From an uncultured Arthrobacter sp. (GTDB taxonomy: Bacteria > Actinomycetota > Actinomycetes > Actinomycetales > Micrococcaceae), in contig NZ_CADCTE010000198.1 of the NCBI RefSeq assembly GCF_902805515.1, positions 1 to 61,882 on the forward strand: a DNA stretch of 61,882 bases. The letters run 5' to 3'. Shown here piece by piece: positions 36,785 to 45,633 of this stretch. The translations under genes were made by a program, and so were the position numbers. Position 1 is the stretch's first letter, and the number at the start of each line of letters is the position of its first letter. The notes beneath the pieces are model-generated. The model was not told the origin of the DNA and did not search any database. It worked only from the letters and a program-made list of their open reading frames with translations.

Positions 36785-36990
36785 GCGCTACAGCGACCAC
36801 CAGGCGCTGAGGCGAATGCTTCGATCATGCAAGTGGAGCACGCCTTTGAGCAGCGGTTGCTCAATGAAATGGGATCTCATCATTCTTTACCGATGGATTG
36901 ACGGCACCGCACTCATAAGAGAATCCTCCAATGGGTGCTTTCTCGGGCAAGTTCGACGCGGTGCCGCTGTGGCGACCTCTAACGCGCCGG
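36785..36990. other. Low-GC gap without a recognisable gene
   Basis: About 200 bases with clearly lower GC than the flanks. Only a short hairpin (GAGCA/TGCTC) near 36849 stands out. It forms one patch with the following small gene, suggesting foreign origin, but no insertion-sequence ends were found. Confidence 0.4.
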
Positions 36991-37260
36991 CTACAACGGC
37001 GAGTCTTTCCCACCCTCAGGGTTCGAGGGCGGCTCTTCGTCGTCGTCGTCGTAATAGTAGGTGGTTTGAATTGTGCTCTTGCCGATCAATTTTTCACGAT
37101 GCTTCTCGGTCTCCTCGGAGTACCTGTAGCTCCACTCGGAGGCACATTCACCGGCGGCGATCATGGCTAGAGCGAGTGTCATGCCAATCAGCACGTCCCA
37201 GTTGCCGAGGATGAGACTTAGGATTGCAGCGGCGATCAGTAGACCACCGGAAATGGCCAA
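36991..37260 (-). CDS. Small membrane protein with acidic C-terminal tail
   Basis: The 89-residue product has two adjacent hydrophobic segments (ISGGLLIAAAILSLILGNW and VLIGMTLALAMIAAG), then a charged region and an acidic end TYYYDDDDEEPPSNPEGG. Base composition is AT-richer than neighbours. The start is odd: TTG 37260 is 18 bases from the only ribosome site, AAGGAG at 37279-37284. An ATC at 37272 in the same frame is at the ideal 6-base spacing and would give an N terminus of RILLAISGG. Confidence 0.6.
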   Translation of the reverse strand: MAISGGLLIAAAILSLILGNWDVLIGMTLALAMIAAGECASEWSYRYSEETEKHREKLIGKSTIQTTYYYDDDDEEPPSNPEGGKDSPL

Positions 37261-37385
37261 AAGAATTCTGATCGGAGTCTCCTTACAAGGTCAGCTGCCT
37301 TGACCGCCGAGCCTAATGAGCCCCCGGAGGCGTCTGCAATCAGCTAACGACTGGAAGGGGGCCGGAGAACTGCGGCTCCTCAGCT

Positions 37386-38159
37386 TCAGTGACGGGTCGT
37401 CCGCTCAAATTCCCCGAGCATTCTCTGGACGGCGTCATAGGGTGTCGCTCGTGTTGCCGGTCTTCCGTCCCGCACGTCCGTGGCAACGCGCAGGGCCGCA
37501 TCCAGGGCTGCCCGGTACGGCAGGGAGCCCGTACTGATCCGCCGCACCCCCATCTCGCCGAGCCAAGTTGAGGTGTGGGCGGTACTGGCCAGCACGTTCA
37601 ATGGGGCAGGGATCGCCGTGGTGAATGCCGTGATCTCGGCGGGCTTCAGAACGCCCGGCACGAAGATGCCATCCGCGCCTGCCTCAACGTACCGGTGGGC
37701 CCGCTCCAGAGTGGACTCAACCGTTGCCTGCTCACCGAGCCAGTAGGTGTCTATCCGGGCATTGACGAAAACGCCCGGGTTTCGGTCCTTGATCGACGAG
37801 ATTTTCGCCGCATGCAGGTCGGGAGCGACAAGGCTTCCCCCGGTGCTGTCCTCAATATTGATCCCATGCGCCGCCAGCCGGTCGACGTAATCGGCGACGG
37901 CGGCTGGTGAATCGGAGAAGCCATCCTCAATATCCGCCGAGACGTAGCAGTCGAGGTTCAGGAGCTGATGAACCAGCCGTGCAGTGCTGTCCTGGACGGA
38001 ACGCCGCGCATCGGCGTGCCCGTCGCGAGCGGCGAGGCCGAAGCTTGTGGTGCCGATCGCGGGGAAACCCTCCTGCCGGAACATCAGGGCAGAGCCGACG
38101 TCCCAGGCGTTGGGAAGAATGAGCGGCGAGGCGCCGTGGTGGAGATCGAAGAAGCTCAA
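37386..38159 (-). CDS. Isocitrate lyase/PEP mutase superfamily protein
   Basis: The 257-residue TIM-barrel enzyme has LPNAWDVGSALMFRQEGFPAIGTTS, the metal-binding VSADIEDGF, and NIEDSTGG, with AARDGH nearby. The Cys-containing loop of true isocitrate lyases is not present, so a carboxyvinyl-carboxyphosphonate or oxaloacetase-type activity is more likely. TTG 38159 gives the usual family length; GTG 38228 would add 23 residues unlike the family. Divergent from the LtaS-like gene. Confidence 0.85.
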   Translation of the reverse strand: MSFFDLHHGASPLILPNAWDVGSALMFRQEGFPAIGTTSFGLAARDGHADARRSVQDSTARLVHQLLNLDCYVSADIEDGFSDSPAAVADYVDRLAAHGINIEDSTGGSLVAPDLHAAKISSIKDRNPGVFVNARIDTYWLGEQATVESTLERAHRYVEAGADGIFVPGVLKPAEITAFTTAIPAPLNVLASTAHTSTWLGEMGVRRISTGSLPYRAALDAALRVATDVRDGRPATRATPYDAVQRMLGEFERTTRH

Positions 38160-38523
38160 CAGACCGCCCCCACTGCTCCGGCACACCCGAAATGTGCTGG
38201 AGGACAAGCGAAGTGTTCCCGCCCACAATTCAAATCAGAAAAATCCATCTCAACCCCACGCCCTTCCGGATCTATCCGAATCGTGACAGGTAGCACAATT
38301 CCGCTCGACCCATTATGCAACGCGGCAATTCCACCGCTGTCCCGCACCGCCGCCGAACGATTCCCGGCAACCGGGCGTTGAACCAGCACATGCTGAGGGG
38401 TACGCCCCATTACCAACGGGTGAACGACCGTTGAACGGGTAGGGTAGCGGCACTAGGCTTCGATCGGCCCGAGAACGGGTTGGTTTGGCGAACGCCCGGG
38501 CAACTGGAATGCGAGGTGTAGCG
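38160..38523. promoter_or_regulatory. Intergenic region between divergent genes
   Basis: This 364-base gap is AT-richer near 38200-38320. CATAAT read on the minus strand near 38311-38316 and TAGGGT at 38440-38445 on the plus strand are possible -10 elements for the two divergent genes. No gene seen. Confidence 0.4.
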
Positions 38524-40065
38524 ATGTCTGACCGGATTCTTCACGTGACCCGACGGGTCGGCGTCGTCGTCGGCCGCATCGTTGTCTACGTCCTGATCTG
38601 GGCCGGACTCGCGCTGCTCATCGCCTCCTTGGGCATCCGTATGTACTGGGGCGAGATTTCCGTGGGTCAGATGCTCCTGAACCTCGTCTCCGTGGAAACC
38701 GACGGTGGGGGCGGACCCATCGTATGGACTGGAATCCTGGGCATCGGAGTCGTACCCCTCCTCATTACCGTCGGAGTCGCGATATGGCAGTCCCTCCGCC
38801 GCCGCAGGCGCCGCCGCAACGGCGACGGCGACCGTCCTCGTCGCCGTCAGTGGATCATGCACACCGTCTCCACCGCCCTGGTGGCCGCGGTCGTCGTCGG
38901 CGGCACCACCGCCTTCGCCACCACGGTGGGCCTGGGGGACTACATCCGGGCGGCGAACTCGAAATACGACATCGGCGATTACTACGTGAAGCCGGTTATC
39001 ACCAACGACGACGACAAGCGCAACCTGGTGGTGATCTACCTCGAGTCAGGGGAGGCCACCCTCGCCAATGACCGGCTCTTTGAGAAAGACGCGTTCGCTC
39101 CTCTAAAGGAGGTGTCCGAGGCCTCGGACGGCTGGCAGAGCGTCGATGACTTCCAGCAGTACAAGGGTGGAGGCTGGACCATGTCGGGGCTCGTCGCGAC
39201 GCAGTGCGGCGTTCCGCTGAAGGGCGTGGGCTCCGCTGCGGGCAATGATCTCGGCGGCGGTCTCGACACTTACCTGGGAGGGCTCACCTGCATGGGCGAT
39301 GTCCTGGATGAGCACGGCTACACCAACGTCTTCCTGGGCGGTGCCAACGCCGCCTTCGCCGCGAAGGGCACCTTCCTCAGCAGTCACGGCTACTCCGGGC
39401 AGAAGGACCTCTCCGACTGGCGCGCCGCCGGCGAACCGGAGAAGAACTTCCGCAGCGACTGGGGCCTGAGCGATGAACGCCTGATGGCCTACGCCAAGGA
39501 CGAGATCGACGGGCTGCACGCCGAAGCGGAGAGGACCGGTGAACCGTTCAACCTCACTGTGCTGACGCTTGACACCCACGAGCCGGCGTACATCTTCGAC
39601 TACTGCGACGTGGATACCCAGGAGGAGGTCACCTCGGTGTTCTCCTGCTCCATGACCCAGGTGGCTGGATTCGTTGAGCACATGAAGGAGAAGGGCTACC
39701 TCGACGACACCGCCGTGGTGATCATGGGCGACCACCTCAAGCACATGGGCGCGAATGACGCCTTTCACGAGCAGCTGGACAACCACCCCAACCGCACCAT
39801 CTTCAACCGGATCTGGATTCCGGGTGGAGACACGGACGGCGCGCTGCGCCCCCGCATCGATCAGCTGAACCTTTACCCCACCCTGCTTGAAGCCGCCGGG
39901 TTGACCCTGAAGGATCAGGAGGCCGGGCTGGGCGTGTCCGCCTTCGCCGCGGAGGTCCCCAAGGGTTCGGGCCAGGCGATGAAGCCGGACGCCTACGGTG
40001 AACTGCTGGAGTCGCGTTCCCCGCTGTTCTACACAGAAGCCTGGGCCGGTCGAAACGCCCGGTAG
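38524..40065 (+). CDS. LtaS/OpgB-like phosphoglycerol transferase (sulfatase fold)
   Basis: The 513-residue membrane enzyme has three hydrophobic helices (about 12-40, 60-85 and 112-138) followed by a large outside sulfatase-fold domain. Family features are LVVIYLESGE near 158, a Thr in GGGWTMSGLVATQCGVPL near 219 in the place of the LtaS catalytic Thr, LTLDTHEPAYI, and metal-binding MGDHLKHMG near 402. Relatives move glycerol phosphate onto lipoteichoic acid or periplasmic glucans; which acceptor is used here is unknown. ATG 38524 follows GAGGTG. Confidence 0.9.
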   Translation: MSDRILHVTRRVGVVVGRIVVYVLIWAGLALLIASLGIRMYWGEISVGQMLLNLVSVETDGGGGPIVWTGILGIGVVPLLITVGVAIWQSLRRRRRRRNGDGDRPRRRQWIMHTVSTALVAAVVVGGTTAFATTVGLGDYIRAANSKYDIGDYYVKPVITNDDDKRNLVVIYLESGEATLANDRLFEKDAFAPLKEVSEASDGWQSVDDFQQYKGGGWTMSGLVATQCGVPLKGVGSAAGNDLGGGLDTYLGGLTCMGDVLDEHGYTNVFLGGANAAFAAKGTFLSSHGYSGQKDLSDWRAAGEPEKNFRSDWGLSDERLMAYAKDEIDGLHAEAERTGEPFNLTVLTLDTHEPAYIFDYCDVDTQEEVTSVFSCSMTQVAGFVEHMKEKGYLDDTAVVIMGDHLKHMGANDAFHEQLDNHPNRTIFNRIWIPGGDTDGALRPRIDQLNLYPTLLEAAGLTLKDQEAGLGVSAFAAEVPKGSGQAMKPDAYGELLESRSPLFYTEAWAGRNAR

Positions 40066-40151
40066 GGCTTTCCCCGCCCGACGGCGAAGCGCAGCCCCTC
40101 CGGCCGGAAAAGTCCCGGTCAAGCGCCGACGTCAGCAGCCCACCTGGATGT

Positions 40152-40751
40152 CTAGCTCCGCGTGCGTCTGGGCAGTACCTCGCTGTCCGCGTGCCCTGAA
40201 GGCAGTGCGGTGGAGCCGGAATGACCCGACGAGATCTGCCGTTTGAGCTGCTCAAGCTCTTCCTTGAGCAGGTCGACGTCGGCGCGGTATCGATCGAAGG
40301 CCGCCGTCCGGCGCCGGGCCATCGTAAAGCCGATGCCGGCGGCGAGAATGGCGAGCGGGAACGACGCGAGGAGGGCCCAGCCGGACGCGGCAAGGAAGTC
40401 CAGCGCGACGGGAAGTGCCTGCTTGAACGCGAGGAACTCGTTCACCCCACCGACCACGTCCTCCAGAGCGGAATCCAGGTCGCCCAGATACTCACCAACG
40501 ATGGGCGTGTCGGACAACGATGGGGTGCTCAGCGACGGATCTTTCCCTGAAGACCAGCGCGGATCGTTGAAAGAATTCAGTACGTAAATCGCGGCACCCG
40601 CATTGAGCGCCGCGAAAAGGAGGACTGAAGAAAGCGCAGTCCAATGAAGCTTGCGCGGACGCCAGAAGCCGGCCGCGAGCGCGAAGACGATGGCCGCGAT
40701 CCACGGAAGAATGCGGAGTACGTCGAGGCTGATGCCGCCCAAAAGATCCAA
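40152..40751 (-). CDS. Membrane protein of unknown function
   Basis: The 199-residue product has hydrophobic segments near residues 10-28 (VLRILPWIAAIVFALAAGF), 36-55 and 118-145 (LAASGWALLASFPLAILAAGIGF). They are separated by a non-membrane loop of about 60 residues, presumably outside the cell, and followed by a coiled-coil-like FDRYRADVDLLKEELEQLKRQI. The TTG start has GGGGAA 5 bases upstream. No family recognised. Confidence 0.7.
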   Translation of the reverse strand: MDLLGGISLDVLRILPWIAAIVFALAAGFWRPRKLHWTALSSVLLFAALNAGAAIYVLNSFNDPRWSSGKDPSLSTPSLSDTPIVGEYLGDLDSALEDVVGGVNEFLAFKQALPVALDFLAASGWALLASFPLAILAAGIGFTMARRRTAAFDRYRADVDLLKEELEQLKRQISSGHSGSTALPSGHADSEVLPRRTRS

Positions 40752-40886
40752 AATGTTCCCCGCCCCGGACAGTCGAATGTCATTGATGATTCGTTCCCAG
40801 TGAGCCTATCCCAGTCACCTCGGCCCATGCGGCAGCGGTTCCCGCCCGTGGGTGGCCGATGCTGGTTGCGCGCGAATACGGGCGGC

Positions 40887-40899
40887 TAGGGTGGTCGTA
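40887..40899 (+). promoter_or_regulatory. Predicted leaderless promoter of MmcQ/YjbR gene
   Basis: TAGGGT (40887-40892), six bases, then ATG 40899. The hexamer equals that before the PspC gene. Confidence 0.6.
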
Positions 40900-41294
40900 T
40901 GGACTTCGAGTGGCTCCGGATCTCGTGTCTGTCCTTCCCGGGTGCCTACGAGGACTACCCCTTCGGCCCCGAGACAGCGGTATTCCGCGTCCGGGTCCGC
41001 CAGCAGGGCGGGACGCCGGCGGGCAAGATCTTCGCGTTCGTCGGGCGCCGGGCCGGGCCGGTGTCCATCTCCTTGAAGTGCGATCCGGCGCTGGCTGTCC
41101 AGCTTCGGGCTGCGCACCCCGAAATCACAGGCGCCTGGCACCTCAACAAGAAGCACTGGAACGGTGTGCGGCTCGATGGAACCCTGTCTGCCGCAACCGT
41201 GCGGGACATGATCGAGGATTCCTATGACCTGATCGTCGCCTCCCTTCCTGCCGCGGACAGGGACGCACTCGGCTGGTCGCCGGGGCTGCTGTAA
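40899..41294 (+). CDS. MmcQ/YjbR family protein
   Basis: The 131-residue product shows LSFPGAYEDYPFGPETAVFRV, KIFAFVGRRAGPVSISLKCDP, and WHLNKKHWNGVRLDGTLS followed by a C-terminal helix, the pattern of the CyaY-like MmcQ/YjbR fold. Proteins of this family are proposed to bind DNA, but no precise role is established. Single gene. Confidence 0.92.
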   Translation: MDFEWLRISCLSFPGAYEDYPFGPETAVFRVRVRQQGGTPAGKIFAFVGRRAGPVSISLKCDPALAVQLRAAHPEITGAWHLNKKHWNGVRLDGTLSAATVRDMIEDSYDLIVASLPAADRDALGWSPGLL

Positions 41295-41410
41295 AAGGCG
41301 ACCGCAGTTGGCTGTATCCCGGCACGTAATACCAACCGGGCACCCTTGCGCCGGGTGCTCCACGGTGCCACCCTGAGGCTCACCTGAGAGGTACGACAAG
41401 GGAGGCCAAC

Positions 41411-42079
41411 GTGAACCCGACAGAACCCGATACCAGCACCGAGGCCACGGCTCGGAGCGCCGCGGTGGACATGAAGCTGGAGGTGATCGTTATACCGGTT
41501 GCCGACGTCGACCGCGCGAAACAGTTCTACGACAGCCTGGGGTGGAGGCTCGACGGCGAACGCGTCGACGGGAACTTCCGCAGCCTTCAATACACACCCC
41601 CCGGCTCCGGATGCTCGGTTCAGTTCGGCAGGCAGGTCACGCTGGCCGAGCCTGGTTCCGCCCGGGGCACGCACCTGATCGTCACCGACATCGAAGCGGC
41701 GCGCCGGGACCTCGTCTCCCGGGGTGTTGATGCGAGTGAGGTCTTCCACTGCGAGTCCGGTTACGCGTGCAGGTTTCCAGGCAACGACGAGCCCGTTCCC
41801 GGGCCCCATCCGGAGCGCGGCACCTACGGGTCGTTCGTCTCGTTCAGTGATCCGGACGGCAACAGCTGGATCCTGCAGGAGATCACTCAGCGGTTCCCGG
41901 GCCGCGTTCAGGGCGGGACCGCGTTCGGCTCGCCCGCCGACCTCGCCCAGGCACTCGAGCGCGCCGCCGCGGCCTATCAGGACCTGGAGAAGCGCAACAC
42001 CCAGGAGGACCCTAACTGGGCGCAGTGGTACGCCTCGTACCTCGCACGGGAGCAGAGCGGCGAGGAACAGACGTCATAG
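41411..42079 (+). CDS. VOC (glyoxalase-like) protein with C-terminal helical tail
   Basis: The 222-residue product has a VOC domain at about residues 18-165 (LEVIVIPVADVDRAKQFYDSLGW, FVSFSDPDGNSWILQEI). A tail of about 45 residues follows (ALERAAAAYQDLEKRN and WAQWYASYLAREQSGEE) that resembles the protein encoded by the next gene on the other strand. VOC proteins include dioxygenases, isomerases and drug-binding proteins; the activity here is open. The GTG start follows GGGAGG. Confidence 0.9.
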   Translation: MNPTEPDTSTEATARSAAVDMKLEVIVIPVADVDRAKQFYDSLGWRLDGERVDGNFRSLQYTPPGSGCSVQFGRQVTLAEPGSARGTHLIVTDIEAARRDLVSRGVDASEVFHCESGYACRFPGNDEPVPGPHPERGTYGSFVSFSDPDGNSWILQEITQRFPGRVQGGTAFGSPADLAQALERAAAAYQDLEKRNTQEDPNWAQWYASYLAREQSGEEQTS

Positions 42080-42103
42080 CATCTGGGAGGGCACCCGGAG
42101 TGG

Positions 42104-42292
42104 TTACTGCCCACCGCCCTCGAGGTGCTGGACGGCGTCGTCGTACGCCTGTTCCGGGGTGCGGCCCTGCTCGCGCGAGACGATAAACGCTGCATACCAG
42201 TCCGGCCACGCATGAGGAGCGGAGTTTGCTTCGTACTTGCCGTGGTGTTCCTCGGCCTCATGGAGAAGTGAGGTCAGTGTCGACACGTCCAT
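42104..42292 (-). CDS. Stand-alone homologue of the VOC tail domain
   Basis: The 62-residue product, STLTSLLHEAEEHHGKYEAN followed by WPDWYAAFIVSREQGRTPEQAYDDAV, matches the C-terminal tail of the VOC protein in spacing and in the WxxWYAxxxxREQ core. AAGGACC precedes the ATG. It is convergent with the VOC gene, 24 bases away. Probably a small helical partner; function unknown. Confidence 0.75.
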   Translation of the reverse strand: MDVSTLTSLLHEAEEHHGKYEANSAPHAWPDWYAAFIVSREQGRTPEQAYDDAVQHLEGGGQ

Positions 42293-42412
42293 TGGTGGTC
42301 CTTCCCAAACGTTGGTCGCTGGTGGTTGACGGGAACCGCGGCGCGGGTCGCCGGGGGACCATTGTCCCGAATCGCGCAGGATCTTGGAAGAATATTTCAG
42401 GACGAGCACACC

Positions 42413-43105
42413 TCAGGGGGCGAGTTCGACGTCCTCACCCCGGAGGTTCGCACGGAATCCGTCGTCCCTGACCGCGACGTCCTGGAGCACGAGGCCCTCC
42501 GGCAGGCCCTCGATGTCGTGCTCAATAGTCACAAACCTGCGCACGACGGCGGCGGTGGCATCGGAGAGGAAGTCCGGCCCGCCGACATCGATCGACCGCG
42601 GTTCGAGAACCAGCCTGCCGTCCTCAACATCGACGGTGCCGGTGGCGGTGACGCGCAGTTCGCGGCCCAGGGCCTCGACCGTGCGGACCACCGTGGCCTG
42701 GCCGCCGTCGGCGGCCCGGATCACCGACCCGCCGCCGAGCTCCTCGGCGACGACCTCGTACGGCACCGTCGCGTCCACGGCGAGCCGGCCGGCGACGAGC
42801 CCCTCGGGGCCCGAGACCACGTCCTGGCCGACCGCCCGGACGTCGTGGAGCACCGATCCCGCCGTCACCAGCGTCCCGGCGTCGAGGTCAAGGTCTGCGA
42901 GCCACACCTCGTCCTCGCGCAGCCCGTCCGGTGGCACGGCGCCCATCGGGCGCCCGGTGCCCTGTGTAGGCGACGGCTCAGGCTCAGCTTCATTCCCGTT
43001 CGCCGGGTCGCTTGCCGCCCACCAGAGGACGACGAGCGCAACGCCCAGGGCGAGAACCATCCCTCCAGCACCGATCAGCCAGTCCTTCGCACGCTTCCAC
43101 TCCAT
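42413..43105 (-). CDS. DUF2993 (LmeA-like) secreted/anchored protein
   Basis: The 230-residue product has an N-terminal signal anchor (LIGAGGMVLALGVALVVLWWAA), a Pro/Glu/Thr linker, then a beta-rich domain matching DUF2993: WLADLDLDAGTLVTAGSVLHDV and FVTIEHDIEGLPEGLVLQDVAVRDDGF. Mycobacterial LmeA of this family is linked to lipoglycan synthesis; the function here is inferred only. ATG 43105 lies six bases after CAGACT. Confidence 0.82.
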   Translation of the reverse strand: MEWKRAKDWLIGAGGMVLALGVALVVLWWAASDPANGNEAEPEPSPTQGTGRPMGAVPPDGLREDEVWLADLDLDAGTLVTAGSVLHDVRAVGQDVVSGPEGLVAGRLAVDATVPYEVVAEELGGGSVIRAADGGQATVVRTVEALGRELRVTATGTVDVEDGRLVLEPRSIDVGGPDFLSDATAAVVRRFVTIEHDIEGLPEGLVLQDVAVRDDGFRANLRGEDVELAP

Positions 43106-43117
43106 GAGGACAGTCTG
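43106..43117 (-). promoter_or_regulatory. Weak leaderless promoter of DUF2993 gene
   Basis: CAGACT (43112-43117, minus strand) with exactly six bases to ATG. The same hexamer and spacing occur before rnz. It departs from TANNNT at the first base. Confidence 0.4.
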
Positions 43118-43208
43118 ATGGTTCACCGCGTGAGGAGCGACACCCCCGCTGGTCGGACACGCCGGAGGTCACACTGCCCGGGGTTCGCGGTGCCCCGCCG
43201 GGCCCAAG

Positions 43209-43949
43209 TTATCGGACACCCTCCAGTGCCTGCAGGATCACGTCGGTGACGATCTGGGGCTGGGACACCATGATGACGTGCGAACCCTCGGTCTCGGTGA
43301 TCGTCGCCTGGGCCCGTTGTGCCATTGAACGCAGTACGTCGCTGCCTGCGGCCTTGTCTCCGGTCGGCACGACGGCCCAGGACGGCAGGGTCTTCCAGGC
43401 GGGCGTTCCCGTCGGCTCGCCGAAGGCGGCGGCGGCGACAGGGCGCTGCGTGGCGGCCATCACCGCGGCCTCCTTGACGGACACATCGGAGGCAAAGGCG
43501 TCATGGAACTTTGCAGGGTCAACCGTGAGCTCGACTGCCGTCTCCGAGTCCTGCCCGACGGGATATTGAGTGGGGACCAGCGCCGTGTTCAGCACGCTGT
43601 CCGTGGAGCCGTTCTCGATGCCCTCGAGGGTTTCACCCTCGTCGGGAGCGAAGGCCGCGACATAGACCAGCCCAACGACGTTGTCGGCCTGAGGTGACGC
43701 ATTGGTGATGACCGCTCCGCCATAGGAGTGCCCGACGGCGAGTACAGGTCCGGGGATCTGCCGGATGGCGCTGGCGGCGTACGCCGAATCGTGAGAGATG
43801 CCGCGCAGCGGATTGCTGACGGCCTGCACGGGTACTCCGGCGTCCTGGAGCCGTTCGACGACGCCGTTCCAGCTGGAACTGTCGGCGAAGGCGCCGTGGA
43901 TCAGGACCACTGTGGGGCCGGTGGCCGAATCGGGGGTGGACTGCGTCAT
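43209..43949 (-). CDS. Alpha/beta hydrolase
   Basis: The 246-residue product has VVLIHGAFADSSSW (oxyanion-hole HG), nucleophile GHSYGG near residue 73 and a late His in GSHVIMVSQP. It resembles cytoplasmic esterases/haloperoxidase-like hydrolases common in soil actinobacteria. AAAGGAGACACC gives a strong ribosome site. The substrate is unknown. Confidence 0.93.
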   Translation of the reverse strand: MTQSTPDSATGPTVVLIHGAFADSSSWNGVVERLQDAGVPVQAVSNPLRGISHDSAYAASAIRQIPGPVLAVGHSYGGAVITNASPQADNVVGLVYVAAFAPDEGETLEGIENGSTDSVLNTALVPTQYPVGQDSETAVELTVDPAKFHDAFASDVSVKEAAVMAATQRPVAAAAFGEPTGTPAWKTLPSWAVVPTGDKAAGSDVLRSMAQRAQATITETEGSHVIMVSQPQIVTDVILQALEGVR

Positions 43950-44160
43950 GGTGTCTCCTTTGAGTGAGGCCGGGCTGCCCTCGCCTGTGCTCAGGCTGCA
44001 ACCGGTCCAGGGATTAATGAGCCCCCGTCTTCAATGATGGCGGGGGAAGGTGAAGACCCGCTCAAGCAGGCGTCAAGGTTTGAGGACTGCAGATGAACTT
44101 GAGGTGGCACCGGGCGCGCCGGCCTCAACGTGCTCGTGACGGTGGTGTTCTAACTGAGGC
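43950..44160. other. Intergenic gap with a hairpin
   Basis: About 210 bases without a gene. A hairpin of CCCCCG with CGGGGG near 44030-44050 could end transcription of the CFA-like gene upstream on the minus strand. Nothing else seen. Confidence 0.4.
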
Positions 44161-45444
44161 CTAGATCCATTTCCGCAGCCGCAGTGGTGGGTTTCCGCCG
44201 CCCGGGCGCTGCGCCAGCACCTGGTTGACGCCGTTCAGCCCGCGCTCGAAGCCGAGCGCGCTCGCCGCCATGTACAAACGCCACACCCGGGCACGTCCCT
44301 CGCTCGTGAGCCGTACCGCTTCGTCCCAGTTCTCCTCAAGGTTGCGCACCCAGGCGCGCAGTGTCAGCCCGTAGTGCAGCCGCAGCGCTTCGACGTCGAG
44401 CACTTCAAGGCCGGCCGATTCCAGCGCCCCGAGCATGACGGTGAGGCTGAGCATTTCGCCGTCGGGAAAGACGTAGCGGGGGATGAAGGAGTCAGGGTCC
44501 GGAGGCATGTCGCCGGCGTTCCACGAAATTGCGTGGTTGAGCAGGCGCCCGCCGGGACGCAGCAGGCCGTAGAGGTGGGACGCGTAGTTCCCGATCTGTT
44601 CCCGGCCGACATGTTCGGCCATACCGATCGAGCTGATGGCGTCGAATGGACCATCGGCGACGTCGCGGTAATCCTGGACCCGGATCTCGACGCGGTCGGC
44701 GAGCCCGGCGTCGGCGGCCCGCTTCCGCCCGAGGGCCGCCTGCTCCTTGGAGAGCGTGACGCCGACGACGTCGACTCCGTAGTTCCGTGCGGCGTGCAGG
44801 GCAAAACTGCCCCAGCCGCAGCCTACGTCGAGCACCCGCAGGCCGGGCCCAAGGGAGAGTTTGCGGCAGACCAGGTCGAGCTTCGTCTCCTGTGCCGCAT
44901 CCAGGTCGGTGTTTTCGTCCTCCCAGACCGCGCAGGAGTAAACCATTGACGGGCCGAGCACCAGCGCATAGAAGTCATTGCCGACGTCGTAGTGGGAGGA
45001 GATCGCCGCGGCGTCACGTTTCTTGGAGTGCTTCCTTCCGAACCGGGTGACGTTCATTTCCTCCGGCGGCGGTGCAGGCGGAAGTCCGAGCGCACCCACC
45101 CGGACCGCGGTGCGGAGCAGTCTGGAACGCTCGCCCAGGGTAGGAGGGCGGAAGGCCTTCAGTTCGGCGAATTTGCCCACCGAGCTGAGCGCGGAGAAGC
45201 TCTCGAAGAGATTGCCGGGTCCGTCGAGGTCGCCGGCCACATATGCCCGGCTCAGTCCGAGCTGGTTCGGCGACCACAGCATCCGGCGCAATCCCCGCGG
45301 GGAGCGGAACTCGATCACTGGCGCACCGGAGGGGCCGGCTTCCGAACCGTCCCAGGCCCGGAGCCTCAGCGGGATCTCCTGGGTGCCGAGCACGATCCCC
45401 AGGGCTTGGGCCAGGCGGGGTGCCACTCCGGTCCTATTCGTCAT
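44161..45444 (-). CDS. Cyclopropane-fatty-acid synthase-like methyltransferase (copy 2)
   Basis: The 427-residue SAM-dependent methyltransferase has AISSHYDVGNDFYALVLGPSM, SAM motif VLDVGCGWGSFALHAARNYG near residue 200, SIGMAEHVG and PRYVFPDGE, all typical of phospholipid-modifying enzymes. It is the second such gene in the window and differs clearly in sequence from the first, so the two probably have different products or conditions of use. TAGACA lies six bases before the ATG, an imperfect leaderless -10. Confidence 0.93.
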   Translation of the reverse strand: MTNRTGVAPRLAQALGIVLGTQEIPLRLRAWDGSEAGPSGAPVIEFRSPRGLRRMLWSPNQLGLSRAYVAGDLDGPGNLFESFSALSSVGKFAELKAFRPPTLGERSRLLRTAVRVGALGLPPAPPPEEMNVTRFGRKHSKKRDAAAISSHYDVGNDFYALVLGPSMVYSCAVWEDENTDLDAAQETKLDLVCRKLSLGPGLRVLDVGCGWGSFALHAARNYGVDVVGVTLSKEQAALGRKRAADAGLADRVEIRVQDYRDVADGPFDAISSIGMAEHVGREQIGNYASHLYGLLRPGGRLLNHAISWNAGDMPPDPDSFIPRYVFPDGEMLSLTVMLGALESAGLEVLDVEALRLHYGLTLRAWVRNLEENWDEAVRLTSEGRARVWRLYMAASALGFERGLNGVNQVLAQRPGGGNPPLRLRKWI

Positions 45445-45633
45445 GCCCCCTGTCTACTACGACTGGTTCGCGGGAGCCAGAGGAAGCCCCGGAATCAGCC
45501 CGGAAGCCGTTCTTCATCCTCGGCGGAGGATGGCTTATACGCCATTCCACACATCATTGACCGGGGAAATTGTCCGCCGTAACCTGAGCGTCACCAATTC
45601 CCGCTGAGGGATAACTGAATAAGGAAGGTTGGG

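Noticed and set aside
36785-36990. Insertion-sequence remnant
   Set aside because: Composition is unusual but no transposase motif, inverted ends or target duplication could be found.
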